In this document: piece by piece, positions 11,415-23,714 of the stretch
Numbering within the stretch: position 1 is the first letter of the stretch
Layout of the letters: each line of letters opens with the position of its first letter
Assembly (NCBI GenBank): GCA_000310025.1
Contig: FN649748.1
Location: forward strand, 1,033,037 to 1,078,403
DNA length: 45,367 nucleotides
Reading direction: 5' to 3'
Origin: Ectocarpus siliculosus
Taxonomy: Eukaryota; Sar; Phaeophyceae; Ectocarpales; Ectocarpaceae
Translations under genes and position numbers: made by a program
The notes under the pieces: model-generated
What the model saw: only the letters and a program-made list of their open reading frames with translations
Database searches by the model: none
What the model was told of the DNA's origin: nothing

Positions 11415-13821
11415 GGTTTCTCGACGGTGGCAGCGGAGTAGCCGCAGGTGCGGCGGAGATGTACATGTAGATGGAGGAATTCCGGAAAAAAGTAGCCAAA
11501 GGGCCTATCGACCATAGCTGAGCCGCTCTCGTTGGGTACCGTTGCCCCAGTAAAACATGACGGGGCTCATTACGACAGGATGGAGAAGAGATACGGGAAG
11601 GAGTGCGCTGAAAATACGCTAGGTACAGTAGGCGAGTAGAGAGTGAGAGAAATACAGAAGATGCGACCAGCTCATCGGGCAGAATGCGCGGACACACTGG
11701 TGCAACATTACTCGCGTACTGTAGCTTGAATAGAACGCGGGCTAGGGCGCGCGTCCGTGATTGACCACATCACACGCGGTCTGGATTTTGTTCATAGAAC
11801 TGTAAAGCATTTTATAGTTAACCCAAAGCTCTGCCATCGAAAGGACTACGTGAAGCCGCTTGCATCATTTCAGACTTTTAACGAAAAGTCGGGGTCGGGG
11901 GGAACAGTTTTTCACTGTCGAGGTTACTTGGTTGCGTTGCCTGCTGTGTCTGCATCGTGTTCGCAGGATTGAGCGTGTCAGAATATGTTGCCGACCACGC
12001 ACATTCTCTTCCAGCTGAGGAGTCCTTTACCGCGCTCCGCACTGGTTTTGAACGGAAAAACGGACCACCAAGGGACCTCGGACAAAAGATGATAGTTTGT
12101 TGCGTTTTGGCCCTGGTGGCCGGGTATTTCTATCCCGTGGCGAAGAGCGGTATGGGGTCCTCGGTGGGCAGATAATATTATATGTAGTGCCGAAAATAAA
12201 CCTGAAATGCGGTGTGCCTCAAATGGGTACGTGTGGTTTCGTGTCGCGTTGCGGGAAACGAGGCGGAGAATGTCTCGTTCCTGCACTCAAGAGTATGCTC
12301 TCCGCTGGCGATACAAACTCTTGACGGGATGGCCAGGATGTCAGGAAAGTTTGGCCGTCTTTCGGCAGCGGGGGTCGCATGGGGTTGAACTGACCCGTGG
12401 TGGTGCTATTTCTAATGTCTACCCTGTGATGATGGGATATCTACGTAGTCTAGTCCTCGGAAGTTTTTACAGATGCAGCACGAATAGAGGGGGGACACAC
12501 AGGCATTGGAAACGACCGGAGAAATATTGATGCCTTCGCCGGGTCGCACACACCTTTCTGTCTTTATGGACATGTGTTTTGGGGTACGGGTTGCGTACTG
12601 CACGGTACACCAATGTCGGATAGTACTTGTACTACAGCATCCTCTTTGTGGAAAATCCGGGGTAGTGCTACACCGCGACCTGTAGCAGTATTTGGTTTTC
12701 AGCAGAGACTTTGCACGGAGACCGCAGCTGTAGGCTACGGACGTCAGGTGGGTTCCGATAGAGAACGGGTGTCGAACCAGAGTAGAATATTTGGTGGACA
12801 GGTACAGGTAGTCAGTGGAACGTCGCGATGCTGTTGCATATCCGGCGAAGAATTCAAAATCAACCAGGCAGGTTTCGTCGTAGCGAGATTGTCACGAGCT
12901 CGGCATCGGCTTTGACGCAAAGCATGCCTCTTTGCCGAGGAACATGATGCATGCAGACACAAAACGCTCGTAAAACACCTATTGCCCGAGATTTAGGCAG
13001 ACTTGACAGTTTCAAGGGCCGCGTGGATCAGGCTATGAAAAAACCCCGATCTGATTGATGCCGCTGCATCATAGAGGAGAGATGCGCATGTGGGGACACG
13101 CTCGTCGAAACCGTTGAGGTGCTTTCGTGGACAGGCCACCGAACGGTAGCGACTGTCGTTGCTCTGTTCAAGTGCCGACGCTCTACAAAAGACCGCGTGG
13201 GTCACAGGGGAGAACCCTTCTGGAGCCCCTTATATACACAAACACGGTATCGGAGGGAAGCGACGGCGCGTTATGGCTGTAGGCAGGAGTGCGAAATGAA
13301 AGGGCCTACTTGTAGTTTTTGGCATCCAAGCGGAGTTTGGTTCTGAGCAGATTCTAAATATCCTCCAATTCTCCCATCACATGACAATACTGCAGGGTTC
13401 CTTCTAGGCATTACAGCCGTCACCGCAGCAACAGCTGGTTCGTTGTGCTATATGTGCCCGTTTCCCACCAAACCAGATAACAAAAAGCAGATCGAAGCAA
13501 CATGATATGAAATCCTCATATATTCAGTCCCCCATATTGTAGCAACGGCAGCAACCAATGTTATGCAGTGTAAACGATCCAACCCCAAGAAGTTAACGTT
13601 GTTCACATGACTGACAGAATGAGATCCAACATTGCCATCGGCACCGGCCATCAAAACTACTGGAAAGAGCTGTAACTTGGACATCATCCCTGATCAGCCG
13701 ACCCAATCCATCAAAACGACAACAAGCTACAAATCAACAATCGGAAAGCACCATTCGAAAGCAAACCGTCGTGACCAAAAACACAAAGCATGGTTCTCGC
13801 AAAAAAAAACAGGTGGGCTAT
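11415..13821. other. Intergenic, between convergent erlin and CTF8 genes
   Basis: About 2.4 kb holding the 3' flanks of two convergent genes. Several open frames of 60-110 codons occur on both strands, including a hydrophobic 79-codon frame at 13448-13687 (-), but none has a recognisable motif or splice-consistent extension. I see no gene here. Confidence 0.5.
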
Positions 13822-15302
13822 TTACATACAACTTCGCGCCGTGGAACCGCCGGCGCGACCGCCGCCGCTGCCGAGCTTCTTGATGAGCGGCTTCGGTCTC
13901 GTCTTGAATATCGTCTTTCGCGCTACCCTCCCCACCACTCGGTACTCCACCCTTTGTGCCGGTGGCCGCCTTGCCGCGCCCCCTCCTTCCCCCTCGCGGT
14001 CGCCCCCACCCTCCGGTGTTGCGCCACTGCTGCCGCCGCCACCGCCGCAGTTTTCGTCGTTTACGTCGACCACAACCTTCCTCAGCACGAGCAGGGGCTT
14101 GGGTTCTGAGGCGGCCTTCCCCTCTAGCTTGTGGTTGCTGATCACCAGCATGGCTTTCCCCTACAAAATCGTGGCGTGTTGTTTGGTGATGTTGCGGGGA
14201 GGAGAGGGACGGGGGCTCAGTGTACTACCGCATAACCTTGCATCTTTGCAATGTCGGAACGGGTCTCGGGTTTCCGCTAGTCGCGCAGGAAGAGTGCAGT
14301 CGTCCCTGTCTCTCGTCGATCGTGAGGTCGAAATATTGTCACGATTTTGCAGTAGTCGTTTTCCACCGCAAATTCAAGTTTCTTTTTCGCTTCAGGGCTG
14401 ATCGAACTCCACCCAAAATGCAACTTAAAAATTAGATATGATTAGGGGTACGAGGAAAATCACTAGCAGAACTAGAAGACCACCGGGGGGCGACCGGTGT
14501 ACGCGCGATAAAACTATAAAATTAGTGTCGTCACCGCGATAAACCTTGAAGCGAAAAGGCGTATCCATACCAGGGCGTCGGCGTCAGTTGGACCGGCAGG
14601 GATGTTACAAGGTACTGAGCAGAGTCCGGAACCACTTTTCGAGTGAAGACAACAACAACAACGACATCAACAATAACATAATCAAAAACATGACAACAAT
14701 CTTGGTCTGTACAACGGCCAGCAGCGATGGCGGTGAACCCGGATCCCTCCGAATCGAGGTTCAACGGCACCACCTGCATGCGACCGATGCCCCTATGATT
14801 CTCTCCACCGAGCAGGGCTGTAATTCCACACGCAAACGCGCGCACGCCTTCTGGTCATGAACCTGTGCGCCTTGGTGTGCCCACCTCTGAGCACCCCAGA
14901 TAGATGCCGGTGCTGTATTGAGGCCCCGACAGATGCAGATGCCGATGCTGTAATTGACTTGTAAGTCGAAGCATACTCAAATTGAGTCAATTTTTGAAAT
15001 TTTAAATCTGTGATGAGGGGACACAACCCACACACATTTCTCCGCTTGGTTAAAACATCACATCGTTTGACCAGATGCATCGGAACCCGCTACACCGAAA
15101 AACGTGCACTCACGTTCTCGGAAGTCATGCTCCCCAACGGTTGCCCGGAGAGGGGGTCCTTGCTTATCAGCTCGCCCTGCAGCTCCACCATCGACCACAG
15201 AGGAACGCACACACCCCGGTTCCCGTCCTTGCTGCTGCCGTCTCCAGTTTCCCGCGCAGCAGCTGCCTGCGCCGCTCTGTCGATACTCACGGGTATGATC
15301 AT
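13822..15302 (-). CDS. CTF8: Ctf8, subunit of the Ctf18 alternative clamp loader, 175 aa, two exons
   Basis: Ctf8 with Dcc1 joins Ctf18-RFC, which loads PCNA during replication and supports sister-chromatid cohesion in the nucleus. Exon 1 is 15302-15114 (63 codons from ATG) and exon 2 is 14160-13822 (112 codons plus TAA). The intron begins GTGAGT, ends TTTTGTAG and is phase 0. The family pattern is clear: MIIPVSI at the N-terminus, then WSMVELQGEL (usual form WxxxELQGE), MLVISNHKLEGK (corresponding to VLIVGHHxLxGK), KPLLVLRKV, and near the end the diagnostic KTIFKTRPKPLIKKL. Between the last two, residues about 100-130 form a Gly/Glu/Pro-rich insert absent from the short animal protein. The small size and two-domain order fit a complete gene. 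Neighbours are unrelated; the erlin gene converges on it. Confidence 0.92.
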
Positions 15303-17640
15303 TTTCCCGTCCTCTCTCGTCCAAAAGCGATGTGCTTGTTGATGAGGGCGGGGCTCTCCAACACCCTGACCTGACCCAGTGCTGCTGCTGGCTCCCGCGC
15401 GCCTCGCCGGCCAGTACCACCCCTCCTGCCAACCCCGGCCGCGGGACCCCCACCCCTTGATACTATCTTTTGTCTCTGTGTCCACGTCTCTCCGAATACA
15501 ATAGTAAGTCGTCTGCTGCTGTCTCCCTGTCTGTTCGGCCTCCGGCGGGAGGCGGAGCTTGGCAAGGAGTGCATCGCTTCTCCTACTGCCCGATACCATA
15601 GGTGAACGAGCGAACACTAAGGGCTTATTGGGACGTCGAGGTGATGAGGAATTTGGCTCGAGCACCAGGAGTTTTTTGCGTACCACGTGCACGAGAACTT
15701 ACGCAGCGGTATCTTCCTATTTCATGAAGTGCTTCACCTCAAAAGATCACAAATGGGTGGGAATACAGCCGTTACGTTACCGATCCTTAAAACACGAACA
15801 CAGAGGGATCCCATTTGTGTCAGAAGATCTCATGACCTTTTCGAAATTGGTGGGAATTGTGGTCTTCATGTTGCAAGTATAATGGTACCGTTGCTTTAGT
15901 CACACCTTACGCCCACAATCGTTTCTCCACAGTGCAAGCTGTCACGAGATCTCCATGCTATGCATACTAGATACTACGCTTGTTCCCGCGATGCACGAAT
16001 CTTCAAGTCCGAACCCTGCAGGTTGTCAGAGCGTTCGGTTGCTCTCCTTTTCTTTATCCTTTCGTATCGCCCCGCTAAAACCCATGCAACCAAGAGTCCA
16101 TCCCAAGCACCATCACGAGCTGAAAACAGCGGAATGTAAATGTTCACAGACAAGGTGCGGTACATAGAAATCCTACATCTCCATCATGACGTTATACTAC
16201 AGCGTCTGACAATACCATAACCGTGGTAAGGCACCGTCACACTGTAGTACCTCCATTGCCGTGAAACTCAAACCATGGAACCTCTCACGGGTGCACTGCC
16301 CTCAAGTCACCTCACGTCAACCGGTGCGGTGTTATGTTCGGGGTTCATGTAGGGTGAGACTTGGGTGCGAAGAGTATGAACAAAACTGCTGTGACAGCGT
16401 TTGTTTTCGACAATCTTGTATGCATTTCGTCGCCTCAAGATTGTCAAATGTCAAAACTGGACTCCAAAAAGAAAGAGGCGACGGCGGCGGGGTAGGGTGG
16501 GGGGTGGGGGGGCGTGACGTTGTGATGCTTGATTCCCACCCACTCTGCGTTCTCTCACCCACGCTCGTTGACCGACAGAGAACTTTCTGTTTGCGACTAC
16601 AACGGTAGTAATACTCACCACAAGGCTTCACCGAGTGCCCGGCGAACGTTGCGCGCGCACCATCGCCAAACAGAAGTGGTGTGGGGACCGCGAAAAGCGT
16701 CGTGTGCGTACCACGACACATGTCCTGCCGTACCAGGATGTACAGCAAGCGCGTGCTCGCGCTCTCATGTCTCGGCAATCGAAAACCCGTGGGCCACAAT
16801 ATGCGCAACACGTAGCGGTACTGGCGCGCCTCGAGCGGAATTTGCATTGGTTGAAACTAGCTTCCCGCCAGTTGCTCAAACGTCTGGCTATCGGTTCAAG
16901 ATCCGGGTGCTGGGGTCTGTGGCGATTTCGTAGCATTGTTCTCCGCTGGCTCGAGGCCCGTAGCCACAGGTCAAAGGGTGCTCCCCTATCCCTTATCGCC
17001 GTCCTTGCTCGGGAACGAGAGGTACGCGAATTGGGATACGGAGCTACCCACTTCCAGGGGCAGTTTTCAAAGAATACATAGGGTTGTTTTTTGCGACGCT
17101 GCGCTGGGCAAGCGGTCTTCACGTGAGGATAGTTCGCTGCCGCGAAGGGCGTGACGGCTCACGTTGCCATGTGCACTTCGTGGCCCCCTGTTTCGCGACT
17201 GCCTAGTGTATTTCGCGCGAGCTGCACCCACAAGACCCACTTGTTCCGACAGCGGTGCAGTATTCCGTGATATTTCGTGGCACGAGGTCAGCCCCTGACC
17301 TTTTTCCTAACACAAATGATCACATGTGACGAAGTTGGACACTCGCTCGGCTTTGCACGCTCCCAACATAGCCCGCGCGAAGCAACTATTGGCTTAAGCC
17401 ATGTGCCTACCAAAGGGTGTGAAATCCTGACAACAATATCGTCTTATGAGTCACCACTAATGGTCAAAATTCTCAAGGTCGATTGATTTTCATGGGCAGC
17501 AGGCTTGAACCTCGGGTTTGACTCCTGTTGCACACACCATTTGCCGTCTCAATCACCTACCTTTTTTGCTCAGGGGGAGAGTCGGAACCTGACAAACGAT
17601 TGGGCCACCCGGACGAGGTGATCGACAGGAAGAGAACGCA
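15303..17640. other. Intergenic, between divergent CTF8 and the ankyrin gene
   Basis: Contains the upstream regions of two divergent genes. Overlapping opposite-strand frames of 148 and 164 codons at 16628-17122 are Arg/Ser-rich, unmatched to any family I know, and probably chance. A G-rich tract (GGGGTGGGGGG) lies near 16500-16513. No promoter motif is evident. Confidence 0.4.
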
Positions 17641-18702
17641 ATGGCCGATAACAACACGGAGGGCCGAGAAAAGCTTCCAGGAAGGAGGTGGACATCTTCG
17701 ACCTTCTCTCTCAAGACTCCACGCCCCAAGAAATGGGCAGAATGGCTTCGGGCCCCACTCGAAGCCGCCGCGGCGCGTGGCGACCAGACTCTCGCACTTG
17801 AGCTGGTCGGCGCAGGTGGGGCTAGTGGCAGTGCGGTTCACGCAGCCGTTAGCGGCTGTCACGTGGGGCTCGCGGGTAGTCTTCTCCGTACGGGAGCGCC
17901 TGTCGACGGCAAGGACTCTCAAGGGTGCACAGCTCTGCACGTAGCCGCGGCAGAAAGACAGCTCGAGGCAATGGATATGCTTGTCCAAGCTGGCGCCAGT
18001 CTCGAGGCAGGGGGCCCTGCCAAATGTACTCCTCTAGACTGGGCAGCTAGGCACGTCAACCCCGCGAGCATCATTGCTTTGTTGGGGCATGGCGCCGCTG
18101 TCGACGGGAACGCCGATGAGACCGTGAATCCACTTTTCCGGGTCGTCTTAAGCGAGAGGCCCACTGTCGAAGCTTTGCCCCCCCTCGTGCGGCACGCTTC
18201 AGATGTTGACGCGCATGGTGTGGACGATGAGACGGCGCTCCACCGGCTTTGCCTCAAGGCCATGGTAATACCAAACGCGCCAGAGATTGTAGATCTTCTG
18301 CTGAGGTGGGGCGCGTGCAAGGAAATTACATGCTACGGTCTCACACCCCTTGGTGTTCTTAATGCGTACAATTCTATGAACACGGACAACCTCAAGCGCG
18401 TGCGCGACCTCTTGCACAACGCTCCCGCGGACAGAGCGTGGCGCCGCCGGGGCTTCCTTGTGCTATGCCGCGCTTTCCCGGACCGGATGCACCAAAATGT
18501 CGGAAACAACACTCCAACCGCGCACGCCGCCGTCGCCGGCGAGGAACCGCCTGAAGCTCACCCCAGGAGCGGCTTGAGACACCGCCAAAAAGCGGTGCCG
18601 GCCGCAACAGCAGCGCGGCAGGGGTGGAAGGCGGCCAAAGCGGAATCTGTGAGCTGGGTCGCGACAGTCCGAGGCCTGGTGGTGACTTGGCAGCTTGGCT
18701 GA
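17641..18702 (+). CDS. Ankyrin-repeat protein, 353 aa, single exon, C-terminus probably frameshifted
   Basis: Ankyrin repeats bind other proteins; no enzymatic domain is present, so the partner and role are unknown. After a basic N-terminus (residues 1-33), about seven repeat-like units span residues 35-258. The best are DSQGCTALHVAAAERQLEAM (92-111), CTPLDWAARHVNPASIIALL (129-148) and DDETALHRLCLKAM (195-208, followed by EIVDLLLRWGA). A basic motif RAWRRRGFLVLCRAFPDR (residues 265-282) follows the repeats. Beyond it the frame becomes low-complexity and ends at TGA 18700-18702. The +1 frame there continues to a slightly later stop and reads ...AAWLTSTGEEAIFRR IVIFL, which looks more like a real C-terminus. 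The ATG at 17641 has a purine at -3 and no in-frame alternative upstream. It lacks introns, unlike its neighbours, which fits a retroposed or recently expanded family member. It may be a pseudogene. Confidence 0.75.
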   Translation: MADNNTEGREKLPGRRWTSSTFSLKTPRPKKWAEWLRAPLEAAAARGDQTLALELVGAGGASGSAVHAAVSGCHVGLAGSLLRTGAPVDGKDSQGCTALHVAAAERQLEAMDMLVQAGASLEAGGPAKCTPLDWAARHVNPASIIALLGHGAAVDGNADETVNPLFRVVLSERPTVEALPPLVRHASDVDAHGVDDETALHRLCLKAMVIPNAPEIVDLLLRWGACKEITCYGLTPLGVLNAYNSMNTDNLKRVRDLLHNAPADRAWRRRGFLVLCRAFPDRMHQNVGNNTPTAHAAVAGEEPPEAHPRSGLRHRQKAVPAATAARQGWKAAKAESVSWVATVRGLVVTWQLG

Positions 18703-18771
18703 CGAGCACGGGGGAAGAGGCGATTTTCCGCCGCATCGTGATATTCTTGTGAACAGGACTGCCGTCGTTCA
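18703..18771 (+). pseudogene. Out-of-frame C-terminal segment of the ankyrin protein
   Basis: Immediately after the in-frame stop, the shifted frame (entered somewhere after about 18590) runs through GGDLAAWLTSTGEEAIFRR to IVIFL and a TGA near 18752. I recall similar Glu-Ile/Val-Phe-Arg-x-Ile-Val endings in brown-algal ankyrin proteins, but that recollection needs a search to support it. Confidence 0.45.
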
Positions 18772-20324
18772 GCTGGCAAGGTAGGCTGTGTACTAAGTAA
18801 GCACCAAACCTGTTTTCGATATTGGAGTACGCGATCAAGCAGAGATATGAACCCTTTTCAAATTCTGGTGGATTTCGTTGTCGTGGAGTCGGTCGCAGGT
18901 GTTCTTGCTAGAGCAGGGTGGGTTTCGAGTTTAGAGCGAGTGACGGTCGAGTCATTAGCACGTTTTACTTTACTTACCGCCTTCGTCCATAAGTCATTGG
19001 GCGCATGTTTCCCGCATGCTGTGGGCAACCTTCGCTGAAGGAGGCGCTGGTGTACGGGCATATCCTACACCATTTGCTCACTATTTTCGTGGAAGCGCGG
19101 ACGATTTCATGGCGGTATTGTTTGCCCGACCTCACCAACCTTGAAATATTTTAAAACACACACCGCCACACGCACAAATGTGCCCTGCCACAGCAAGAAC
19201 GGCCTAACGCAGTAGCCGATGTGTGTGTCGCTACTTGTTTCAACTTGCCGTGCAAGTGTCCTGTGCGCTTCCGAAATCCAGTCTGTCAGCCACAAGCCTT
19301 GGTGGCCTTCTCGCTTGTGCCCACGTGGTATCGTCGGTTCTCGGCGCAATAGGCCAGCCAAACCGTCTAGTTCTTCATAGATATCGACTAGGTTTCGTTT
19401 ACATTGGCGGCATGTTGGCTGACAGCCGTGACCTCTAATCCAATGCATTCCGTCTCACGCCCTTTTTCGATTCCGTTTGTCGCCGGTTTTATTGCCGACC
19501 TCACAGGACACCAATAGGTGCCCCATGTACATACATTTGCCTCCAATCGGTGCCGCATGTGCATACATTGCCTGCCAGAGCAAGCGGCCCAGCTTCCGTT
19601 GAGGAGATTGATGAGATCCGCAATAGCAGGAGGTGTACAGGAAATGTGATCCCGAAATTATTAGTTTGCGACGTGTTCGAATGCTGGTGATAGCCACCGT
19701 CGTAGTTGCGACGAATTTGGAGCAATGCCTCTTCTAACTTTGGATGTTGTGGCCGAATCTCGTTGGCACTGCTGATATTCATGTCGACCGTGGATCCAAA
19801 TGCACGGGGTTGTGCCTGCTGTACACGTGGGCGATCGAAGCCTCGAGGAAGCTGGTGCACCGGAGTGGGGGGAGGAGGTTGGTCGTGCCATGTATTGTAG
19901 ATCACTTCCGTTCCTCGCAGAAAAGCGTGTGGCACGTCCGCGAAAATGGTATGTATGTGGTGCTGATGCCCCTTAACCTTGCGAGGACAATCGGCTACAA
20001 TAACCTTTTCAAGACGAAGATTAGTATGTTGGGACGAACTCCTTGCGGTTCCCCGTAGATTATAGTATGTGGGGTGTGCATGAGGAGTGTTTTTGAATTG
20101 TATTGATTGTCCTACAGTAACTACAGTAGTTACGAGAATATGTTTTCATTGTCAAGCCTTGCTATGGTATGTATACTACAAATTCTGCTGTATGAACACT
20201 TCATATATATGTAGGTTGAGATTGCTGTGTGAGAATGCTTTCCATTTTGTCGTTTGGCAGAGCGACCGGTGTTTTAGCTCTTCGGAGATACAACCCGTGT
20301 GTGTGTGGGTTTTTCTTGTTCATA
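18772..20324. other. Gene-poor stretch downstream of the ankyrin gene
   Basis: No supported gene. A minus-strand frame at 19935-19501 (144 codons) has protein-like composition in its first two thirds, with no family resemblance I can name. Its distal part overlaps a two-unit tandem repeat at about 19505-19572. Confidence 0.35.
19505..19572. repeat. Two-unit tandem repeat, about 33 bp
   Basis: Units share CCAAT(A/C)GGTGCC(C/G)CATGT and then ACATACATT(T)GCCT. The copies are adjacent and differ at a few positions. Confidence 0.7.
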
Positions 20325-20329
20325 TTCGA

Positions 20330-20640
20330 TCGCCCCGGTCGTCTAGTTGGTATCCTGGAAACCTCTAAGTGGCTGGGGTTCAGGGGTTCGAATCCCGGCA
20401 TAGATTGGTAGCTTCTTGCAACGCCGTGCGAGTTTTTCTCTCTCTCGCTCCCGTTCCTGGCCTGGGTGGAAAGCGCTAGTTCGTGTGTACACAGAGGGAA
20501 GAGAGTGCTGCACTCTCCTCGCATTAGCGATCGAAGGTAAAGCACCGCAGGAGGGGTGGGTAGGGGACCTCAGGGAAAGGAACCCTTCTCTGTGTGACCA
20601 CGGGTTGGAAGCAAACGGCACCAATAAATGAATGCTGTGA
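20330..20640 (+). mobile_element. tRNA-derived SINE-like element
   Basis: A polymerase III-type internal promoter is visible: box A TCGTCTAGTTGG (20339-20350) and box B GGTTCGAATCC (20385-20395), 34 bp apart. The flanks cannot fold into a tRNA acceptor stem and the T stem is imperfect, so this is not a working tRNA gene. A tRNA-unrelated body of about 240 bp follows, ending near an AATAAATGAATG stretch. The 3' boundary is a guess, and no target-site duplication was identified. Confidence 0.55.
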
Positions 20641-21409
20641 GCACTGATTTGAAGTGAAGAAAGAACACAAGTGCCCTCGGGAGCGATGCACACACACACA
20701 CACGTACCTCGTACGAAATATGTCAATGTATTCCGGACGACCGTGGTGTCGACTAAATAAGAGTTTTGACACGTCAACGCGAGGTCATATCGACTGCTGT
20801 ATGTAGTGGTTGACTTGAGAAAAAAATGAAGCTTGATAGACCTGGACTTTGCCCTGGACCATCCTGTTTCTTGTCTTCAAGGAAGGCTTGGATCTTTTGC
20901 GTCACCGGATCGTCTGTCAGCACCCTCTTTCCTCATCTGTCTCCTACACATACATGTCGTTGGCCAAGTGCATGGTAAACGACGAACCACCACTGCCTGA
21001 AGCAACCAACCAACATGTCCGGCCACTCCTTACTGTGCATGCGCTGCAGTCAACTCCCGCAAAAGGCGAGGGAAAAGTGAACGATATCATATTCATTTTT
21101 GGATTGGGGGCTCCGCGCAAACAACTACAAGAAGTACATACCTGCCGACGGCTGTGCTGCTGCTGTGGTCCGCTGTCGACTGCTGTCCACCTGTGCTTGT
21201 GGTGCTCTCCCACAACCCACAACCCGTTAATTGTTGGACAGAGCTCTGTGGTGCGGTTTGTACCAACGCCCACACCCTAGTAATAGGAGGAACCGGTTGT
21301 AGTACGGCTAGTACTCCCTGCCGTCTTTATGCGGTGCTGTGTGGCTGCTAGACGCAGACACAGCAACACACTTGTTGAACCTCACGGGCTACTCGGCTAG
21401 TCGTCAACA

Positions 21410-23681
21410 ATGAGCGGTTCCAGCGGGGGCGGGAGCAGCGACCATCGTGGCACCCCCAGCAAGGGCGGGCGAAGCGACACTTATGGCACGGTGAGCCACG
21501 CCACCTTGCAGCAGGTGGGCGTTTACAGCGGCAGCTACGCTGTGCCTGGAGTGTTTGGCGGGCAAACTTTAACTTTCCAACATGGAGGAGGGTCAGCTCC
21601 TCGCCCGCCTTCAGTTTCGGCACCAACAGCACCGTCACAACCACCGCAAGCAGCAGGCAGCATCAACGGCACCACGAACCACATGGTGCTGGATAACGAC
21701 CCATCTCTTCACCATCCTCCTGCCATCACCTCGGTGGCATGGGGCGGCGCTGCCATCGCTTCCCCGGCCATGTTGTTAGGGCAGCAGGAGGTGCGCGTGC
21801 ATGTCTTTTTTTTTGCAAGTTTTGTGGGATGCATACGGTAACAGCAGTCCACCCCTGCAGGAAGGTGTCCCTCTTGGTAGTACATGTAGTGCGTATGATA
21901 AGACTTTAAAGACGAATACTTTGAAGGGACTGTTGTCCTAGCTGATTGATTCATTGTGTATTTTCTAAAGGTAAAGGGCGTCGCAGACGTGCAGACCTCT
22001 CAGAAAATCGATCTTATGTGGGCGGCTGATTTTTCATGACGGACCGAAAGAGCGCGACCGAAAGAGAGCCTAGCAGCGCAGGGAAATATCCGCTGGTTGT
22101 GGCAAAGAGAAGCGCCTGGAGCTTGTCTCCCCCAACATTCCATGCAGTCTACCTGCTCCACACACTTCTCTTAACCCAAGAAGCTTTCCCCAAACTTATA
22201 TCTCCGTTCAAGACAAAACCGCCGAAACGGCGCGTGCCAATATATATGCGGTTGCGAGTCCCAACCTGTGGTACATGATGTTGCAGGGACAGGCGTGCTG
22301 CTACACTTGCCCTCACCGGCCCAATCTCCCGAATAGCGGGTAACAGGCTCGTACTAGGTACCTTGGAAGACCTGGTTTGTTTTTCTTGTGGCGGCGAATA
22401 CCATAAGCAGTCAGTGGTTTGAATGCAGATTTGTGGAGTTGAACGCAGCTGTGGCCTTCCTTAGCACGACTCAAGCATTAGCTCTAAAAGCGTACCAACG
22501 CGCAAGCCGCTGCTACAGTATTTCCCTCTAGTGATGAAGCGTTTTAGAGATCGTTTTCCAGTTCTGGACCTCCACCATGTTGGAATTTGGGCAGAACCGA
22601 TCGACAGCCATGCGATAGCCGGCCGCGTTTGGCTCTCTACAGAACGCGTCCTCGCTTACAAATAGAACCTCTAGTTTCGGCAGAGGCTGGGGTTCTGGGT
22701 TCCTAGGGTCATGCTACGAATGATCGCTAAACAGGTTTTGGTGCAGGGGTTCTTAACTGAGCTCACAAATGGTGCTCAAGTTCTTAACCTTGATTTTTTT
22801 CGAGGCTCAATTTCTCAACTCCTGGGTTCTTACGTGCGGGCGCGTTCTGTGGTTCGGTCCACATGGTTCGAAATGTTTATATGTCTTAGTACATTTGTGG
22901 ACACCGCGTTAGTGTGCATGGAAAGAGGGTGTGGTTTGAAGCCCACATGGTGGTGTGGATCCGTGCAGCCTTTGGTTGGCCCATAACATCGACAGACCGG
23001 TCTCGTCGTTCGGTCTTCGAATCCATCGTGCCCGCCTCTTCGTGTGTTCATGTACGTCTACGCCTGCTTGGGGGCCAGAGCGTTCCGGCCACAAGCGCCT
23101 TGCAGTTCGCACAGCTAGGACAGCAGCTGCTCCCGCACCAGCAGCTTCACGGATTCGGAGGGATCGGATCGTCCGTTGCCCCAGCCGCTCTGGTTCCACC
23201 GGCCCAACTGGCTGGCATCCACCCTACCGCTTCGCTCACAACAGCGACCTCCGTCGACACTGGGGTCAGCACGCATGTAGTCGATGGTGGTGTTGCTGGC
23301 CAGGGGGCGATGACATCAGTGCTGCAACAGCACCCCCCCCCACCCCTCAGCGATATTGGTGGCGCTGTAGTACCCCTCCCCGTGGCAAACAGCGGTCCCA
23401 CATTCACCTTCAACGGCGGTGGCGGTGGAGGCGGCGGTATTGACCCGCTGACGAGGCCTGTCTTTCAGCCTGGATTCAACCCAACGGCACTGCAGAACCA
23501 ACAGCAACCGGCACCGGTGTTCACGACCCCGTCGTCCACGGGTTTCCCACTCTCTGCCTTCGTTGGCAAGCAGCAACAACAGCAGAAGGCGGCACCGGCG
23601 TTCACGATCCCGCCATCCACTGGATTGCCCCCCTCTGCCTTTGGTGGCGAGCAACACCAGCCGATGGTGATGCCCGTGATT

Positions 23682-23714
<33 letters not shown>

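Noticed and set aside
16628-17122. Overlapping frames of 148 and 164 codons on opposite strands
   Set aside because: Arg/Ser-rich, no recognisable motif, no splice-consistent extension. Length alone is weak evidence at this GC content.
20330-20402. A functional tRNA gene
   Set aside because: Box A and box B fit, but the ends do not pair as an acceptor stem and the T stem has two mismatches, so it was called SINE-like.
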